64,000 nucleotides of DNA from Cryomorpha sp963748925. GTDB lineage: Bacteria; Bacteroidota; Bacteroidia; Flavobacteriales_D; Cryomorphaceae. Positions within the stretch are counted from its first letter, which is position 1, and each line of letters opens with the position of its first letter. The notes under the pieces were generated by a model. The model did not search any database. It was not told where the DNA came from and worked only from the letters and a program-made list of their open reading frames with translations. The stretch spans positions 372,001 through 436,000 of the forward strand of contig CAVVKG010000009.1 in NCBI GenBank assembly GCA_963748925.1. The letters run 5' to 3'. Position numbers and translations under genes: made by a program. Below are positions 53,227 to 62,346 of the stretch, in pieces.

Positions 53227-55416
53227 TCAGGGTTCGGAAGGTTGGTAAATTCTAATTTCTGTTCGTCTGTTTAGGGCGTGTTCTTTTTCTGAACATTCAA
53301 CACCATCAGCACAACGATTCAATAATTTTGTTTCTCCAAAGCCCTTTCCAATGAGTCTATTGGCGTGTATATCCCATTTTATCAAATAGTCTATTACTGC
53401 GTTTATCCGCTCTTGAGACAGACGTAAATTGTAATCAGCTGACCCTCTTGAATCGGTGAATCCGGAAAGCTCTAAAGAGACAGATGGGTTTTTTTCAAGT
53501 AAAATAATCAGGTAGTTGAGACTTTCTTTGCTCTCAGTAGTCAACACGGCATCGTCTAATCCAAAATGGAGAACAGGTAAATTAAATAGTTCATTATCAG
53601 AGATCTTAACTTTTTGGTTAGATTCATTGGTAAGTGTAATTACACTGTTGGCATCTTTGAGTCGTACATATACAAACTCATTTGATTTTGTAGGTTGGAT
53701 TGATGAGATTACCTCACCTTGGTTATCCATTATGTGTATGAGTGCATTCGGGTCTGTTACCTCACTTCGGATAACGTACTTTTCATCAGGATTTACTGAT
53801 TTGAAAATAAAATTGCCTTCACTGTCTGTCACTGCCATACCAAGAAGTTCACCGCTGCTGTTCTCCAGGTAAATTTTAAATCCGGTATCCGATGATTCTT
53901 CTGAATCAATCATCCCAAGAATATCTACACTGAGTACACTGTGATCTTTATTTTCAACGCGCTCAAGAAAGTAGTCCTGTGGCGAAAGCAGTTCAAACTT
54001 AAACTGTCCACTTTCATTCATTTGTACTTCTTTGATTACATTTCCCTCTTCTCCGAATAAGGCAAGAGTAGAGCCCTCCGGTATCACTCCATCAACGATA
54101 GATATTTCGTAATTTTCTAAACCTTTGATGTGTGAAAGAGAAAACGATCCATTTTTATCCAGGGAAGTAGTTTTTGAGAAGGTTCCGTCAGCACTAGTAA
54201 TTTGAATAATAACTGAAGATAGATCGCTTCCTTTGGCATCAATTTTACCTGCGAGATTTTGAAAAAAGGTTTTTGCTTCAGCAAAGCTGACTTTATAAAT
54301 GTCATCACCGCCTTTTCCTCCGTCTCTGTTTGATACGAAATACTTTATTTTACCATTGACTCTTGTAGGTCTGAAATCGTCAAAAGCAGTATTTACGGGA
54401 GGTCCAAGGTTAATAGAAAAGGGAGAGGAGATTGAGGTCTTGTAAAGGTCTAATCCTCCAAATCCAAGATCAATCCGGTCAGACGCGAAGAATAATGTAT
54501 CGCCCGCTATAGCTGGAAAAACTTCATTGCTTGCGCTATTGATAGCTGAGCCCAGATTTTCCCATTCGCCATATTTCTTTCCATCAAAGCGGACTTTGTA
54601 AAGATCCATTCCGCCATATCCGCCATCAATATCACTGCTGAAATAAAGAGTGGAATCCTTTAAAGCAGGGTGCATTACTTTATTCCCTTTACTTTCAAGA
54701 CTGAGGCTTCGATTCACTTTTTTGCTTTTTGCTTCAAGGCAGATAATTTCAAAATCTGAGTTTCCACCATAAGCCTTATGAGGAAGTGCAGTGAGAAAAA
54801 TTAGTGAGTCTTTAAAAGCGCGGCCCGCTCCCAGATTGTCATAATTTTCCCATGCAAAGAAAGATTCGCCAAAAAAGAGCTGTGCTGTACTTTCATTCGG
54901 AAAGTGAAAGCGACCTTCCATTTTTTCAATTCGAGGAAAATAACTGATGGTATCCGTTTTATCGTAAAGACAAAATAAGGTGTCGAATAGCTCAAAAGCC
55001 ACCAGATCATTGTACGTCGTATTTACATTTATGAGGTTCTGAATATAAGTTCCGGTTTTCTTTTCCGCCAGAATTTTGAGTTTTGAAATTCGGTTTATTT
55101 GAAACTGAGCTTCTTCTGTAAATTTCGAACTGTTTTGAAGGGTCTCTAAAATGGATAGTGCTTGCGCATAATAGTTGTTTGAAGCGAGTGTTAGTGCGAT
55201 TATCATTTGCTGCTCTTCACCGATACACTCATTGGTTTCCAGAGCCAATATTTTGCTGTAGGCCTCAACGTAATTTTGGTTTTCATACAGACATTCTATC
55301 ATTTCGCAATTATCTATCTCTTCTCCTTCGCTCAAGAGGCTGCAGGGGATCTCAGATTCTTGCGAAAATGCCGAAAGACCTAATAACAGGATTAAATATG
55401 TAAACAGGTATCGCAT
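53227..55416 (-). CDS. PorE-like OmpA-family protein, shorter paralogue
   Basis: 729 aa. Signal peptide (MRYLFTYLILLLGLSAFSQ), helical TPR-like region at about 25-130, PD40 propeller at about 150-385 (LYFSSDIDGGYGGMDLYKVR, FFASDRIDLGFGGLDLYKTS, FVSNRDGGKGGDDIYKV), CRD-like modules at 390-610, OmpA domain in the last 115 residues (LELSGFTDSRGSADYNLRLS). It shares with the next gene the insert NRCADGVECSEKEHALNRRTE (two Cys). Its start overlaps the PorP/SprF stop as TAATG, so both are translated together. Its size is close to PorE of Porphyromonas, but it lacks a lipobox. Confidence 0.9.
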   Translation of the reverse strand: MRYLFTYLILLLGLSAFSQESEIPCSLLSEGEEIDNCEMIECLYENQNYVEAYSKILALETNECIGEEQQMIIALTLASNNYYAQALSILETLQNSSKFTEEAQFQINRISKLKILAEKKTGTYIQNLINVNTTYNDLVAFELFDTLFCLYDKTDTISYFPRIEKMEGRFHFPNESTAQLFFGESFFAWENYDNLGAGRAFKDSLIFLTALPHKAYGGNSDFEIICLEAKSKKVNRSLSLESKGNKVMHPALKDSTLYFSSDIDGGYGGMDLYKVRFDGKKYGEWENLGSAINSASNEVFPAIAGDTLFFASDRIDLGFGGLDLYKTSISSPFSINLGPPVNTAFDDFRPTRVNGKIKYFVSNRDGGKGGDDIYKVSFAEAKTFFQNLAGKIDAKGSDLSSVIIQITSADGTFSKTTSLDKNGSFSLSHIKGLENYEISIVDGVIPEGSTLALFGEEGNVIKEVQMNESGQFKFELLSPQDYFLERVENKDHSVLSVDILGMIDSEESSDTGFKIYLENSSGELLGMAVTDSEGNFIFKSVNPDEKYVIRSEVTDPNALIHIMDNQGEVISSIQPTKSNEFVYVRLKDANSVITLTNESNQKVKISDNELFNLPVLHFGLDDAVLTTESKESLNYLIILLEKNPSVSLELSGFTDSRGSADYNLRLSQERINAVIDYLIKWDIHANRLIGKGFGETKLLNRCADGVECSEKEHALNRRTEIRIYQPSEP

Positions 55417-56327
55417 TAAAAATTCCGCGCCGAAACCGACTTTTTATTATAAATATTAAAGTCGTAACCTATAAATAGTTCATGGGTTCCGCTTTGCTCT
55501 GTCAGTAAACCGTTAAGAGGTATATCATAGGCATATCCGAAATGAAAATTGTCATTAACATACATATGAGCTGATACCACCGCGCCATATTCATAACGAT
55601 AGGTAGTAGTGAGCCAAAACTTATTTTTATACATAGCACTCAGATTGAGGTCAAATTGCATTTGACCAGCTGTAACAGCCCTTACAATGGTGCTCGGTTT
55701 TAAAAATAAGTCATGATTTAACTTATACATCTTACCTGCTATAAAATTTATAGAAGTGCTTAGACGCGCATCGCTCGACTCTGAGGGAATTGTTTTAGCA
55801 CTGTTAAGGCTCAAAACACTTATTCCCACATATGCTTTAGGAGTTATATACATTGCTCCAAAATCAAAATTGGCAACCCATTTATTACCATCAGTACCAA
55901 ATGCAACGGGATCAAGACTTTGACGATAGTCGAGATCATCCCAATGATACTGGTAATTCAAAAAGCCACCCTGCAACCCAAGTGAAACATGGCTAGTTCG
56001 ATTTACCTTTAGTTTATAGGAATAGGTCCCCATAAATGAGGGTGTGCTTCTGGCACCAATTTCATCGTTTTGAACGATTAAGCCTATAGCCATTTTATTG
56101 TTTGGAAGAGGGCTGTGAATTGAAAAATTTTGCGTTTTTGGTGCACCTTCAAACCCTACCCATTGAGCACGGTAGCTCAAGGCTGCAGAAAGCGCATCAC
56201 GCTCACCGGCATAGGCAGGATTTACAGCGTATAAATTAAAAATATACTGACTGTAAATAGATTGCTGTTGTGCTAGCAGATTCGCACACAAGAAGGATAG
56301 AAGACCTATTAAATATAACTTTTTCAT
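55416..56327 (-). CDS. Type IX secretion system PorP/SprF family outer-membrane protein
   Basis: 303 aa. Signal peptide (MKKLYLIGLLSFLCANLLAQ) and the family hallmark QSIYSQYIFNLYAVNPAYAG, then beta strands of an outer-membrane barrel such as ALSYRAQWVGFEGAPKTQNF and the terminal GTHELFIGYDFNIYN. PorP/SprF proteins are needed for secretion or attachment of type B CTD cargo encoded beside them. The start overlaps the end of the cargo gene (TAATG) and the stop overlaps the PorE-like gene. Confidence 0.94.
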   Translation of the reverse strand: MKKLYLIGLLSFLCANLLAQQQSIYSQYIFNLYAVNPAYAGERDALSAALSYRAQWVGFEGAPKTQNFSIHSPLPNNKMAIGLIVQNDEIGARSTPSFMGTYSYKLKVNRTSHVSLGLQGGFLNYQYHWDDLDYRQSLDPVAFGTDGNKWVANFDFGAMYITPKAYVGISVLSLNSAKTIPSESSDARLSTSINFIAGKMYKLNHDLFLKPSTIVRAVTAGQMQFDLNLSAMYKNKFWLTTTYRYEYGAVVSAHMYVNDNFHFGYAYDIPLNGLLTEQSGTHELFIGYDFNIYNKKSVSARNF

Positions 56328-57059
56328 TATCGAGTAAGTTCTATAAATCCTTTGTATACGTCTCCGTTTACCGTGGCGATGTAGAAATAGGTAGCGTCGG
56401 GAAGTTCATTATCATTGTTTGACCTTCCTTTCCAAACCACATTTTTATTGTCATAATGTGATCCATCCCATATTAGTTGTCCCCATCTATTATATATTTC
56501 AACCTTATTGTCGTTGTAATCCCCACTTTCGATATTTTCAATTTCCCAACCGTCGTTTAAACCATCATCGTTTGGCGAGAAAGCATTAAAAAATTTCAAG
56601 TTGCACTCTGAAACTAATTGTGAACTTACTTCGAAAGTTTGAGTTACTGCACACTGCGAGGTAGACACAGTGACCGAGAAACAGGCCGGTGCCCAAATCT
56701 TCTGCGGCTAAGTCGGTTGATCCATTGCTCCATTTAATGGTGTAAGGTGGTGAGCAGCCCACTAAATTTGTTATCACAGCCAACCCATCTGTTGAGGTAG
56801 GACAACGGGTATCTGTAACCTCAACCGAAAACGACAGAAATCCTTTGAACCCCGGCTGGTGAAAGCCCTGGGTTAAGGTGAGTGAATCATTGAAAATTGT
56901 TTGAACCATGGATTCTCCTGCGGTATAGGAGAGCTCAATATCACTGCCAACAACGGTTTCGGTTTGACCCAAACTTCCAACTACTTGTCTAGTGAGTTCT
57001 ATCTGGCTAAAAGCCAGATCTGCAGTCAATAACGCTAATACAAATAAAATTATTTTCAT
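56327..57059 (-). pseudogene. Type B T9SS cargo gene interrupted by a one-base frameshift
   Basis: Two overlapping frames together make one protein of about 243 aa. The first (57059 to about 56679) encodes a signal peptide (MKIILFVLALLTADLAFS), a conserved beta domain with IELSYTAGESMVQTIF and GFHQPG, and a SprB-like module (CSPPYTIKWSNGSTDLA). The second continues with SVTVSTSQCAVTQTF and a type B sorting domain (FNAFSPNDDGLNDGWEIENI, then EIYNRWGQLIW). One extra base (G on the plus strand at 56678 or its neighbour, in minus-strand TTT-C-TCG) shifts the frame between GLF and SVTVS. It is either a recent mutation or a sequencing error; without it the gene would be intact. It is followed directly by the PorP/SprF gene. 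Confidence 0.85.
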
Positions 57060-57060
57060 T

Positions 57061-58524
57061 TTATTCTGTATAGATTATTGTCCATCCCGCTGATCCTAAC
57101 GAAATAAATGTTACTGTTTCTCTTTGAAATTGATTCATCTCATAATCCACATTTTGAAAATCGAGAAGATCGGAACCTAAGTCTATATTCACATCTGCCA
57201 GAATTGGTGTCACACCTGTTTTGCGAATGGTGATTTGTCTTCCTGGAAATGCAGCGGCAGAGGGCATAGTTATGTTTACATCTGCTATAGCTGGTAGCCC
57301 AATATTGCACACAATAATATGATCGGTAGAATCAATCGTGTAATTTACAGATCCGAAAGTATTGTTGAGTAATGTGGTTTTATAGCCTATAGAACCATTC
57401 ACTTGTAGGGTAGACTTTGGATCAGCAGTACCTATACCTACCTTTGAACCGTAATTTGACAGGGTTTCTCCATCTTCAGAAATTTTCCAGTCAGCATCAC
57501 GTTTCAAACTTCCAAAATCTATTTCAGTGGTGTTTCCACCTTCGAGGATCCTAAAAATCGTGTCGTTGAATAATTCCAGATTTGTAATTAATTCGTTTTG
57601 AGGGTCTGCGTCATCATCATTTTTCAGCTGACTTAAGCTTACACTAAAATTGCTTACTTCATTAATTATCAGATTTTCTTCTAATAGCTGAACATTGGTA
57701 ATAGCCTCGTTACTAGGGTCAGAATCGGCATCGTTCTGTAGCATTGACAAGTCTTCGCTAAGTGTATCATTCTGCTGAACAATATTGAAAGAGGAGGTTG
57801 ATGAGTCAAAGAAAATATTAGTAATCAACTCGTTACTGGGGTCTGCGTCGGCATCGTCGGTTAACGAATTTAAGTTTTGGGTGAACGTTGTGTTTGCCTG
57901 CTCAATGGATAAGTCGCCAGTGGTTTCATTAAATTCGAAACCGGTAACCAGCTCATTTGTGGGGTCAGCGTCGGCATCATTAATTAGTGAACTTAAGTTT
58001 TGTGTTAAAGTGTAGGCCGGCAGCACCACTGAAAGATCCTGAGTTTCTTCATTAAATTCAAATTCTGTAACGAGTTCATTTGTCGGATCTGCATCTGCAT
58101 CATCCGCGTTTGTTACCGTTTCGGAATGGAGTGCGTAGGGAACAGAAACAAACTGGATAGACCCCATGGTTTGCAAGCCATCTCCGGCGTCGATATCGAT
58201 TTCCAGCCAATAATTCCCGCTAGACCAATCAATATTTTGAAATTCACCACTTACAGATTCTCCTCCACCAATAAATAGGTTAAACAAGCCAAATGAATTT
58301 GTTTGAATATCATTGTGATTTTCCTGATACACAATGGCCCCCTCCGGGTTATCTTCTAAGATCTTTAATGAAATAAATATAGGTTGATTTGCAACCTCAA
58401 CACCAGTTGAGGTATTGCGCGCAACTGCCTGGTAATTAATCTTACCAGGTGCTTGGGCAATTCCGTCTATTGCTACTGTTGTCGTCATGAACAAAATAAA
58501 TATCCTATAAATTGTACTTTTCAA
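57061..58524 (-). CDS. Secreted protein with five DADADPTNE-type repeats
   Basis: 487 aa from TTG 58524 (signal peptide MKSTIYRIFILFMTTTVAID). Residues 26-135 form a conserved N-terminal beta domain (APGKINYQAVARNTSTG, then FGLFNLFIGGG). Five tandem repeats start at about residues 142, 183, 224, 265 and 303 (period 38-41), each opening with an Asp-rich DADADPTNELVT-like motif that resembles a calcium-binding loop. The remainder contains VGIGTADPKSTLQVNGSIGY, typical of Bacteroidota tail-fibre/collagen-like surface proteins. It is the first gene of the operon, one base before the frameshifted cargo. Likely a surface fibre or adhesin; no sorting domain is visible at its C-terminus. Confidence 0.85.
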   Translation of the reverse strand: MKSTIYRIFILFMTTTVAIDGIAQAPGKINYQAVARNTSTGVEVANQPIFISLKILEDNPEGAIVYQENHNDIQTNSFGLFNLFIGGGESVSGEFQNIDWSSGNYWLEIDIDAGDGLQTMGSIQFVSVPYALHSETVTNADDADADPTNELVTEFEFNEETQDLSVVLPAYTLTQNLSSLINDADADPTNELVTGFEFNETTGDLSIEQANTTFTQNLNSLTDDADADPSNELITNIFFDSSTSSFNIVQQNDTLSEDLSMLQNDADSDPSNEAITNVQLLEENLIINEVSNFSVSLSQLKNDDDADPQNELITNLELFNDTIFRILEGGNTTEIDFGSLKRDADWKISEDGETLSNYGSKVGIGTADPKSTLQVNGSIGYKTTLLNNTFGSVNYTIDSTDHIIVCNIGLPAIADVNITMPSAAAFPGRQITIRKTGVTPILADVNIDLGSDLLDFQNVDYEMNQFQRETVTFISLGSAGWTIIYTE

Positions 58525-58532
58525 AACGCTTC

Positions 58533-58553
58533 ATTTGGTTTAACCAACCAAAT
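58533..58553. promoter_or_regulatory. Inverted repeat upstream of the T9SS operon
   Basis: ATTTGGTT-TAACC-AACCAAAT is a perfect 8-bp inverted repeat starting 9 bp before the TTG start at 58524. It overlaps a minus-strand TAATTTG element. An operator or leader hairpin is likely. Confidence 0.45.
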
Positions 58554-58653
58554 TAGCAGTATTAATCTTTTATCGTTGGCAACCTTGCATTAAATGCTAA
58601 CATTGCGTTGTGTTCTTTGATTCTTCAATCATTTTTATAAATCTAATTTCCGA

Positions 58654-58947
58654 TCAATTGCAGTTTCGTAAATAGATTTTCTCCTCTGACCGCAAGCGCT
58701 GGAGTGAACAACTCAAAAAATATGTGGAAATGGTAGTGAGTGCACTTTGATTAAGCTCAACTCTCCTGGGATACTCTTCTCTAGTATTGATAAGTATGTC
58801 AGCTTCGGAAAACTTCAGAATTGATGCTGTTACTTTTTTCCGAGCATCGTGCTGAAAATCAATTTGATAAACCGGTTGTGCATGAAGCACAAGGGTTTCG
58901 GCAAATAGCCAACGAGGCATTAGACATAATCTAAGGAGGGTATTCAA
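58654..58947 (-). CDS. Doubtful ORF, 97 aa, in a 546-bp gap
   Basis: The gap 58525-59070 contains one minus-strand ORF from TTG 58947. The product is basic, without signal peptide or recognised motif (FAETLVLHAQPVYQIDFQ near the N-terminus). There is no promoter box or terminator around it. It may be spurious or a remnant of a lost gene; the rest of the gap is AT-rich and shows only the inverted repeat at 58533-58553. Confidence 0.2.
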   Translation of the reverse strand: MNTLLRLCLMPRWLFAETLVLHAQPVYQIDFQHDARKKVTASILKFSEADILINTREEYPRRVELNQSALTTISTYFLSCSLQRLRSEEKIYLRNCN

Positions 58948-59070
58948 AATTTTTAAGTTTAAGTTTGGGAGGTGTTATTTACGGCTCTAGCCTATTCATC
59001 CACTCATGCAAAAGGTCGATTTATATGTTTTTATATTACGACACTTCTACGAACCGAAAACTTCAAGGTT

Positions 59071-60114
59071 TCACTTCGATTTTAAATAGCGCTTATTAAA
59101 TCGCAATAGATCAACTTCTTCACTTAATGGGATCTTTTTGACTAGAAAGTTAAAAAGTGATTTGGAGAAATATGGAGCGAGCATAACTCCTTTGGTACCC
59201 AATCCATTAAAAATACTCAGCTTTTCAGTATCGGGATGAACGCCGAGTAAAGGCCTTCGGTCTGCTACAGAAGGGCGGATGCCTGCTTGTTGATCAATAA
59301 TTTGATAGGGTAGCGAAACTCTTTTTTCAAACTTATCGGTAAGCTCTTTTTTGGCGCTTTCAGTTGGGTTGCGATCTAATTGATCCCATGAAAATGTGGC
59401 GCCGACGCGAAAAGTAGAATTCCCAAGAGGTAAGACAAAAATACCATTGAAATTTAGAATTTTGTTCAAGTGAAGTCCATCGCATTTTATAGTCAGTATT
59501 TCACCTTTGGAAAGATTAAAGGGTAAATATTTCCACCAGGGAGAATCGAAAATAGCAGCCCCCCGACAATCAACTATTTGCTTAGGCGTTTCTCCATTAA
59601 ATGAAAAGTTCTCTAAATCTGAAACATTATCCGGTAAGGAAAGATCAGACTCAATCAGATTCCCCAATTTAGTAAAGTAAGTGCGTGAGGCACTTAAAAA
59701 TACAGATAGGTTTATACTGCCCGTTTTATTGACAATTCCGCTCCCAAAGGTGCTGTGATCAGAAGTTTCTCCTTTTTGAAGATAAGGCTTAAAAGCAGCG
59801 GAGTCCATTTTCTCGAACCACTCATTTTGCTCGTGAAGAGAGGAGTGAGTTCTTGAAATAGACATGGGGTGATAAAATGAGATGTTTAATGCAGATTCTA
59901 TTTTAGGGTAGAAAGCATCTAATTCGTGTATGAGTTCATCGGCCATCCAACTTTTGGTAATTCTCCTAAAAACGATAGGGTTCCATAAACCGGCAGCAAT
60001 GATTGAACTCGACGTTTTAAAGGCATTGTCAAAAATGCGAAAGGGTATGTTTTCTTCTAAAAACCGGTATGCGAGGCAAGTACCGGCTAATCCTTGACCG
60101 AGAATGTAATACAA
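59071..60114 (-). CDS. FAD-dependent oxidoreductase (DAO family)
   Basis: 347 aa. The dinucleotide-binding motif ILGQGLAGTCLAYRF is at the very N-terminus, with SIIAAGLWNPIVFRR, the second FAD contact IVDCRGAAIF, and the C-terminal IRPSVADRRPLLG and NGLGTKGVMLAPYFS characteristic of D-amino-acid/glycine-oxidase-like proteins. The substrate is unknown. It stands alone, 76 bp from the response regulator. Confidence 0.88.
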   Translation of the reverse strand: MYYILGQGLAGTCLAYRFLEENIPFRIFDNAFKTSSSIIAAGLWNPIVFRRITKSWMADELIHELDAFYPKIESALNISFYHPMSISRTHSSLHEQNEWFEKMDSAAFKPYLQKGETSDHSTFGSGIVNKTGSINLSVFLSASRTYFTKLGNLIESDLSLPDNVSDLENFSFNGETPKQIVDCRGAAIFDSPWWKYLPFNLSKGEILTIKCDGLHLNKILNFNGIFVLPLGNSTFRVGATFSWDQLDRNPTESAKKELTDKFEKRVSLPYQIIDQQAGIRPSVADRRPLLGVHPDTEKLSIFNGLGTKGVMLAPYFSKSLFNFLVKKIPLSEEVDLLRFNKRYLKSK

Positions 60115-60190
60115 ATTAAGTCAGATTGAAATTCCGCACGAAGGTATGAAATGGAGTATTGCCTTCAGGATTTAAATAAAACCTTTAGTT

Positions 60191-60577
60191 CTATGTGACT
60201 GTAGTAAGAACCTCTTTTACAATAGAAGGTAGATAGTTGAACTCCCGCTCTTTGCTTACAAATCGCTTGGCACCTATATTGTAGGATTCTTCTATGGTCC
60301 ATTCATTGTCATTATTGCTAAGGAAAATAACTGGAATGTTGTAATCAAAGCTCTGCATAAGCTGAATAAGGTCAAACCCACTGATGGAAGGCATAGTAAT
60401 GTCTACAATTACCAAATCATATGATAAGTTGCCAAGTAAGTTCATTGCTTCTGAAGAACTTGAAGTTATATCCACATCATATCCGTTTTCCATAAGTAAT
60501 TTACGCGTAATCTTAAGCGTAATTATCTCATCATCCACGAGTAAAATACGGTCTTTATGTTTTTTAGGCATTGCCAT
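60191..60577 (-). CDS. Single-domain response regulator (CheY-like)
   Basis: 128 aa consisting only of a receiver: acidic pocket DDE at 15-17, phosphoacceptor D59 in VIVDITMPSISG, Ser87 in place of the common Thr (VIFLSN), and Lys109 in GAKRFVSKE. It lies 17 bp downstream of the HPt gene, so HPt and receiver probably form part of a phosphorelay. No output domain and no adjacent kinase are present. Confidence 0.92.
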   Translation of the reverse strand: MAMPKKHKDRILLVDDEIITLKITRKLLMENGYDVDITSSSSEAMNLLGNLSYDLVIVDITMPSISGFDLIQLMQSFDYNIPVIFLSNNDNEWTIEESYNIGAKRFVSKEREFNYLPSIVKEVLTTVT

Positions 60578-60594
60578 AGTTCAAATGTAAATAA

Positions 60595-60948
60595 TTAAGC
60601 TGAAGTTAAGTCAAGCTGATGCTGCGCATCATCAATTGCATGCGAAGTTATGTCAATAATTTGACCTATTTCTTCTACTACATTATCAAGGGTATCATCT
60701 TTAAGTTTCATTTCTACTTTTTTAAGAAGAACCACCAAATCTTTTAATCCGAGAGGAACCGCTGCAGAGCGCATGCGGTGTACAACAAATCGCACGCTGC
60801 TCCAGTCTTCTAATGCTCGAGCATTTTCAAGCTCATCAATATCCTTAGCAGCTCTGTCAGTATAAAGCTTTAATATTTCAGAAATGAAGGCCTCGTCGTT
60901 GCCGGATAGGCGTTTAAGTCCTTCAATATCGATTATTTTATTTTTCAT
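60595..60948 (-). CDS. Histidine phosphotransfer (HPt) domain protein
   Basis: 117 aa, four-helix HPt fold. The phosphorylatable His57 sits in VRFVVHRMRSAAVPLGL, with the preceding helix FISEILKLYTDRAAKDI. It should pass phosphate between a hybrid kinase elsewhere and a response regulator, most simply the one encoded next at 60191-60577. Confidence 0.9.
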   Translation of the reverse strand: MKNKIIDIEGLKRLSGNDEAFISEILKLYTDRAAKDIDELENARALEDWSSVRFVVHRMRSAAVPLGLKDLVVLLKKVEMKLKDDTLDNVVEEIGQIIDITSHAIDDAQHQLDLTSA

Positions 60949-61009
60949 AGTTGTCGGCGGGTATACATATTTAGATACGTGTAAACCGCAGTAATAGTTT
61001 CATTTTGAT

Positions 61010-62329
61010 TTAATTACTTAAATAACGGAACAAGTCCATTCCATTAGCATACAACAATAGTGTTAGTAAAATTGCAATTCCCGCAAGTTGAGCATATTCC
61101 ATAAATTTCTGGTTTGGCTCTCTGCCCGTTATTATCTCATAAAGTAAAAACATTACATGTCCACCATCAAGAGCAGGAATGGGTAATATATTCATTACGG
61201 CCAATATGATAGACAAGAGTGCTGTCATACTCCAAAAACGTTGCCAATTCCAAGAGTTGCCAAAAAGACCGGCAATTGTTCCAAAACCACCAACCTGTTT
61301 TACTCCTTCTGAACTAAAAATAAGCTTTAGAGAGCGGACATAGCTAACTAGGATATTCTTACCTTCGATTACTCCTGCGGGGAAACTCTCTAAAAACGTA
61401 TACTCAATCCGTATGGTTTCTAAAAACTCCGAATCAGGTTTTACACTAAATCCAAAGAAACCGCTCGAATCAACATCAGCTTGCAGAGAAATTAATTCAG
61501 AGCCTCGTTTCATTTTAACCTCTACCGTTTGACCTACTATTTGCGGCAGTAGAAAGCGTAATGCAATAAATGAAGGCACAGTCTCATTATTTATTTCTAA
61601 GAGCTGGTCGTTTTTCTGGAAACCGGCTTTTTCGGCATTACCTCCTGGAAACACAGAATCTATAACAGTAGGATACTGCTCATAAAACAATGATTGTGTC
61701 CCGGTTGCAAGCATTTCCTGATCAATCTCTTCTGGTAATGTTATCGTCTTCTCAGTTCCATTTCTGGAAATCTTAAGCTCACGGGCATCACCAAATAAAA
61801 TTTCTTGGTTTACCTCATTTAGAACTTTTGGAGTATGATCGCCAATCATCAAAATTCTATCGCCATGCTCAAACCCGTTTTCCAACATCAACGAATCGGC
61901 GTAAACCCCATAAGTCAAATTCTCATTCGGAATATATTCCTTGCCCCAGGCGAAAAGCATCATTGCATAAATGAAAAAAGCGAGAATAACGTTCACAGTT
62001 ACTCCCCCTAACATAATTACAAGTCGTTGCCATGCCGGTTTCGATCTGAACTCCCACGGTTTTGGTGGCTCTTTCATCTGTTCGGTATCCATCGACTCAT
62101 CTATCATTCCCGATATCTTGACATAGCCACCAAGAGGAAGCCAGCCGATACCATATTCCGTATCACCTATTTTTTTCTTGAATAATGAAAAGTAAGGGTC
62201 GAAAAAGAGGTAGAACTTCTCAACGCGCGTCTTAAAAAGGCGGGCTGGAATAAAGTGGCCCAGCTCGTGAAGAACCACGAGAAGAGAAATACTCAATAAA
62301 AACTGTGTTACCTTAATGGCAAAATCCAT
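61010..62329 (-). CDS. rseP: RIP metalloprotease RseP (site-2 protease)
   Basis: 439 aa. Zinc motif HELGH at residues 21-25 in the first membrane helix, LPLGGYVKISGM, PDZ region in the middle (GGNAEKAGFQKNDQLLEIN), and the third zinc-site motif NILPIPALDGGHVMFLLYE in a late helix. It cleaves membrane-embedded anti-sigma factors or signal peptides. It is 17 bp downstream of dxr, an arrangement common in bacteria. FecR proteins in this window are possible substrates, but that is inference. Confidence 0.95.
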   Translation of the reverse strand: MDFAIKVTQFLLSISLLVVLHELGHFIPARLFKTRVEKFYLFFDPYFSLFKKKIGDTEYGIGWLPLGGYVKISGMIDESMDTEQMKEPPKPWEFRSKPAWQRLVIMLGGVTVNVILAFFIYAMMLFAWGKEYIPNENLTYGVYADSLMLENGFEHGDRILMIGDHTPKVLNEVNQEILFGDARELKISRNGTEKTITLPEEIDQEMLATGTQSLFYEQYPTVIDSVFPGGNAEKAGFQKNDQLLEINNETVPSFIALRFLLPQIVGQTVEVKMKRGSELISLQADVDSSGFFGFSVKPDSEFLETIRIEYTFLESFPAGVIEGKNILVSYVRSLKLIFSSEGVKQVGGFGTIAGLFGNSWNWQRFWSMTALLSIILAVMNILPIPALDGGHVMFLLYEIITGREPNQKFMEYAQLAGIAILLTLLLYANGMDLFRYLSN

Positions 62330-62346
62330 AGATATTTTTTTAAATC

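Noticed and set aside
56660..56690. Programmed ribosomal frameshift in the type-B cargo gene
   Set aside because: The site TTTCTCG has no classical slippery heptamer and I see no clear stimulatory hairpin or internal SD; mutation or sequencing error is simpler, though not excluded.
57580..58110. Repeated GGGTC-AGCGTCGGCATC-like DNA considered as a direct-repeat array
   Set aside because: It is the coding sequence of the DADADPTNE protein repeats.
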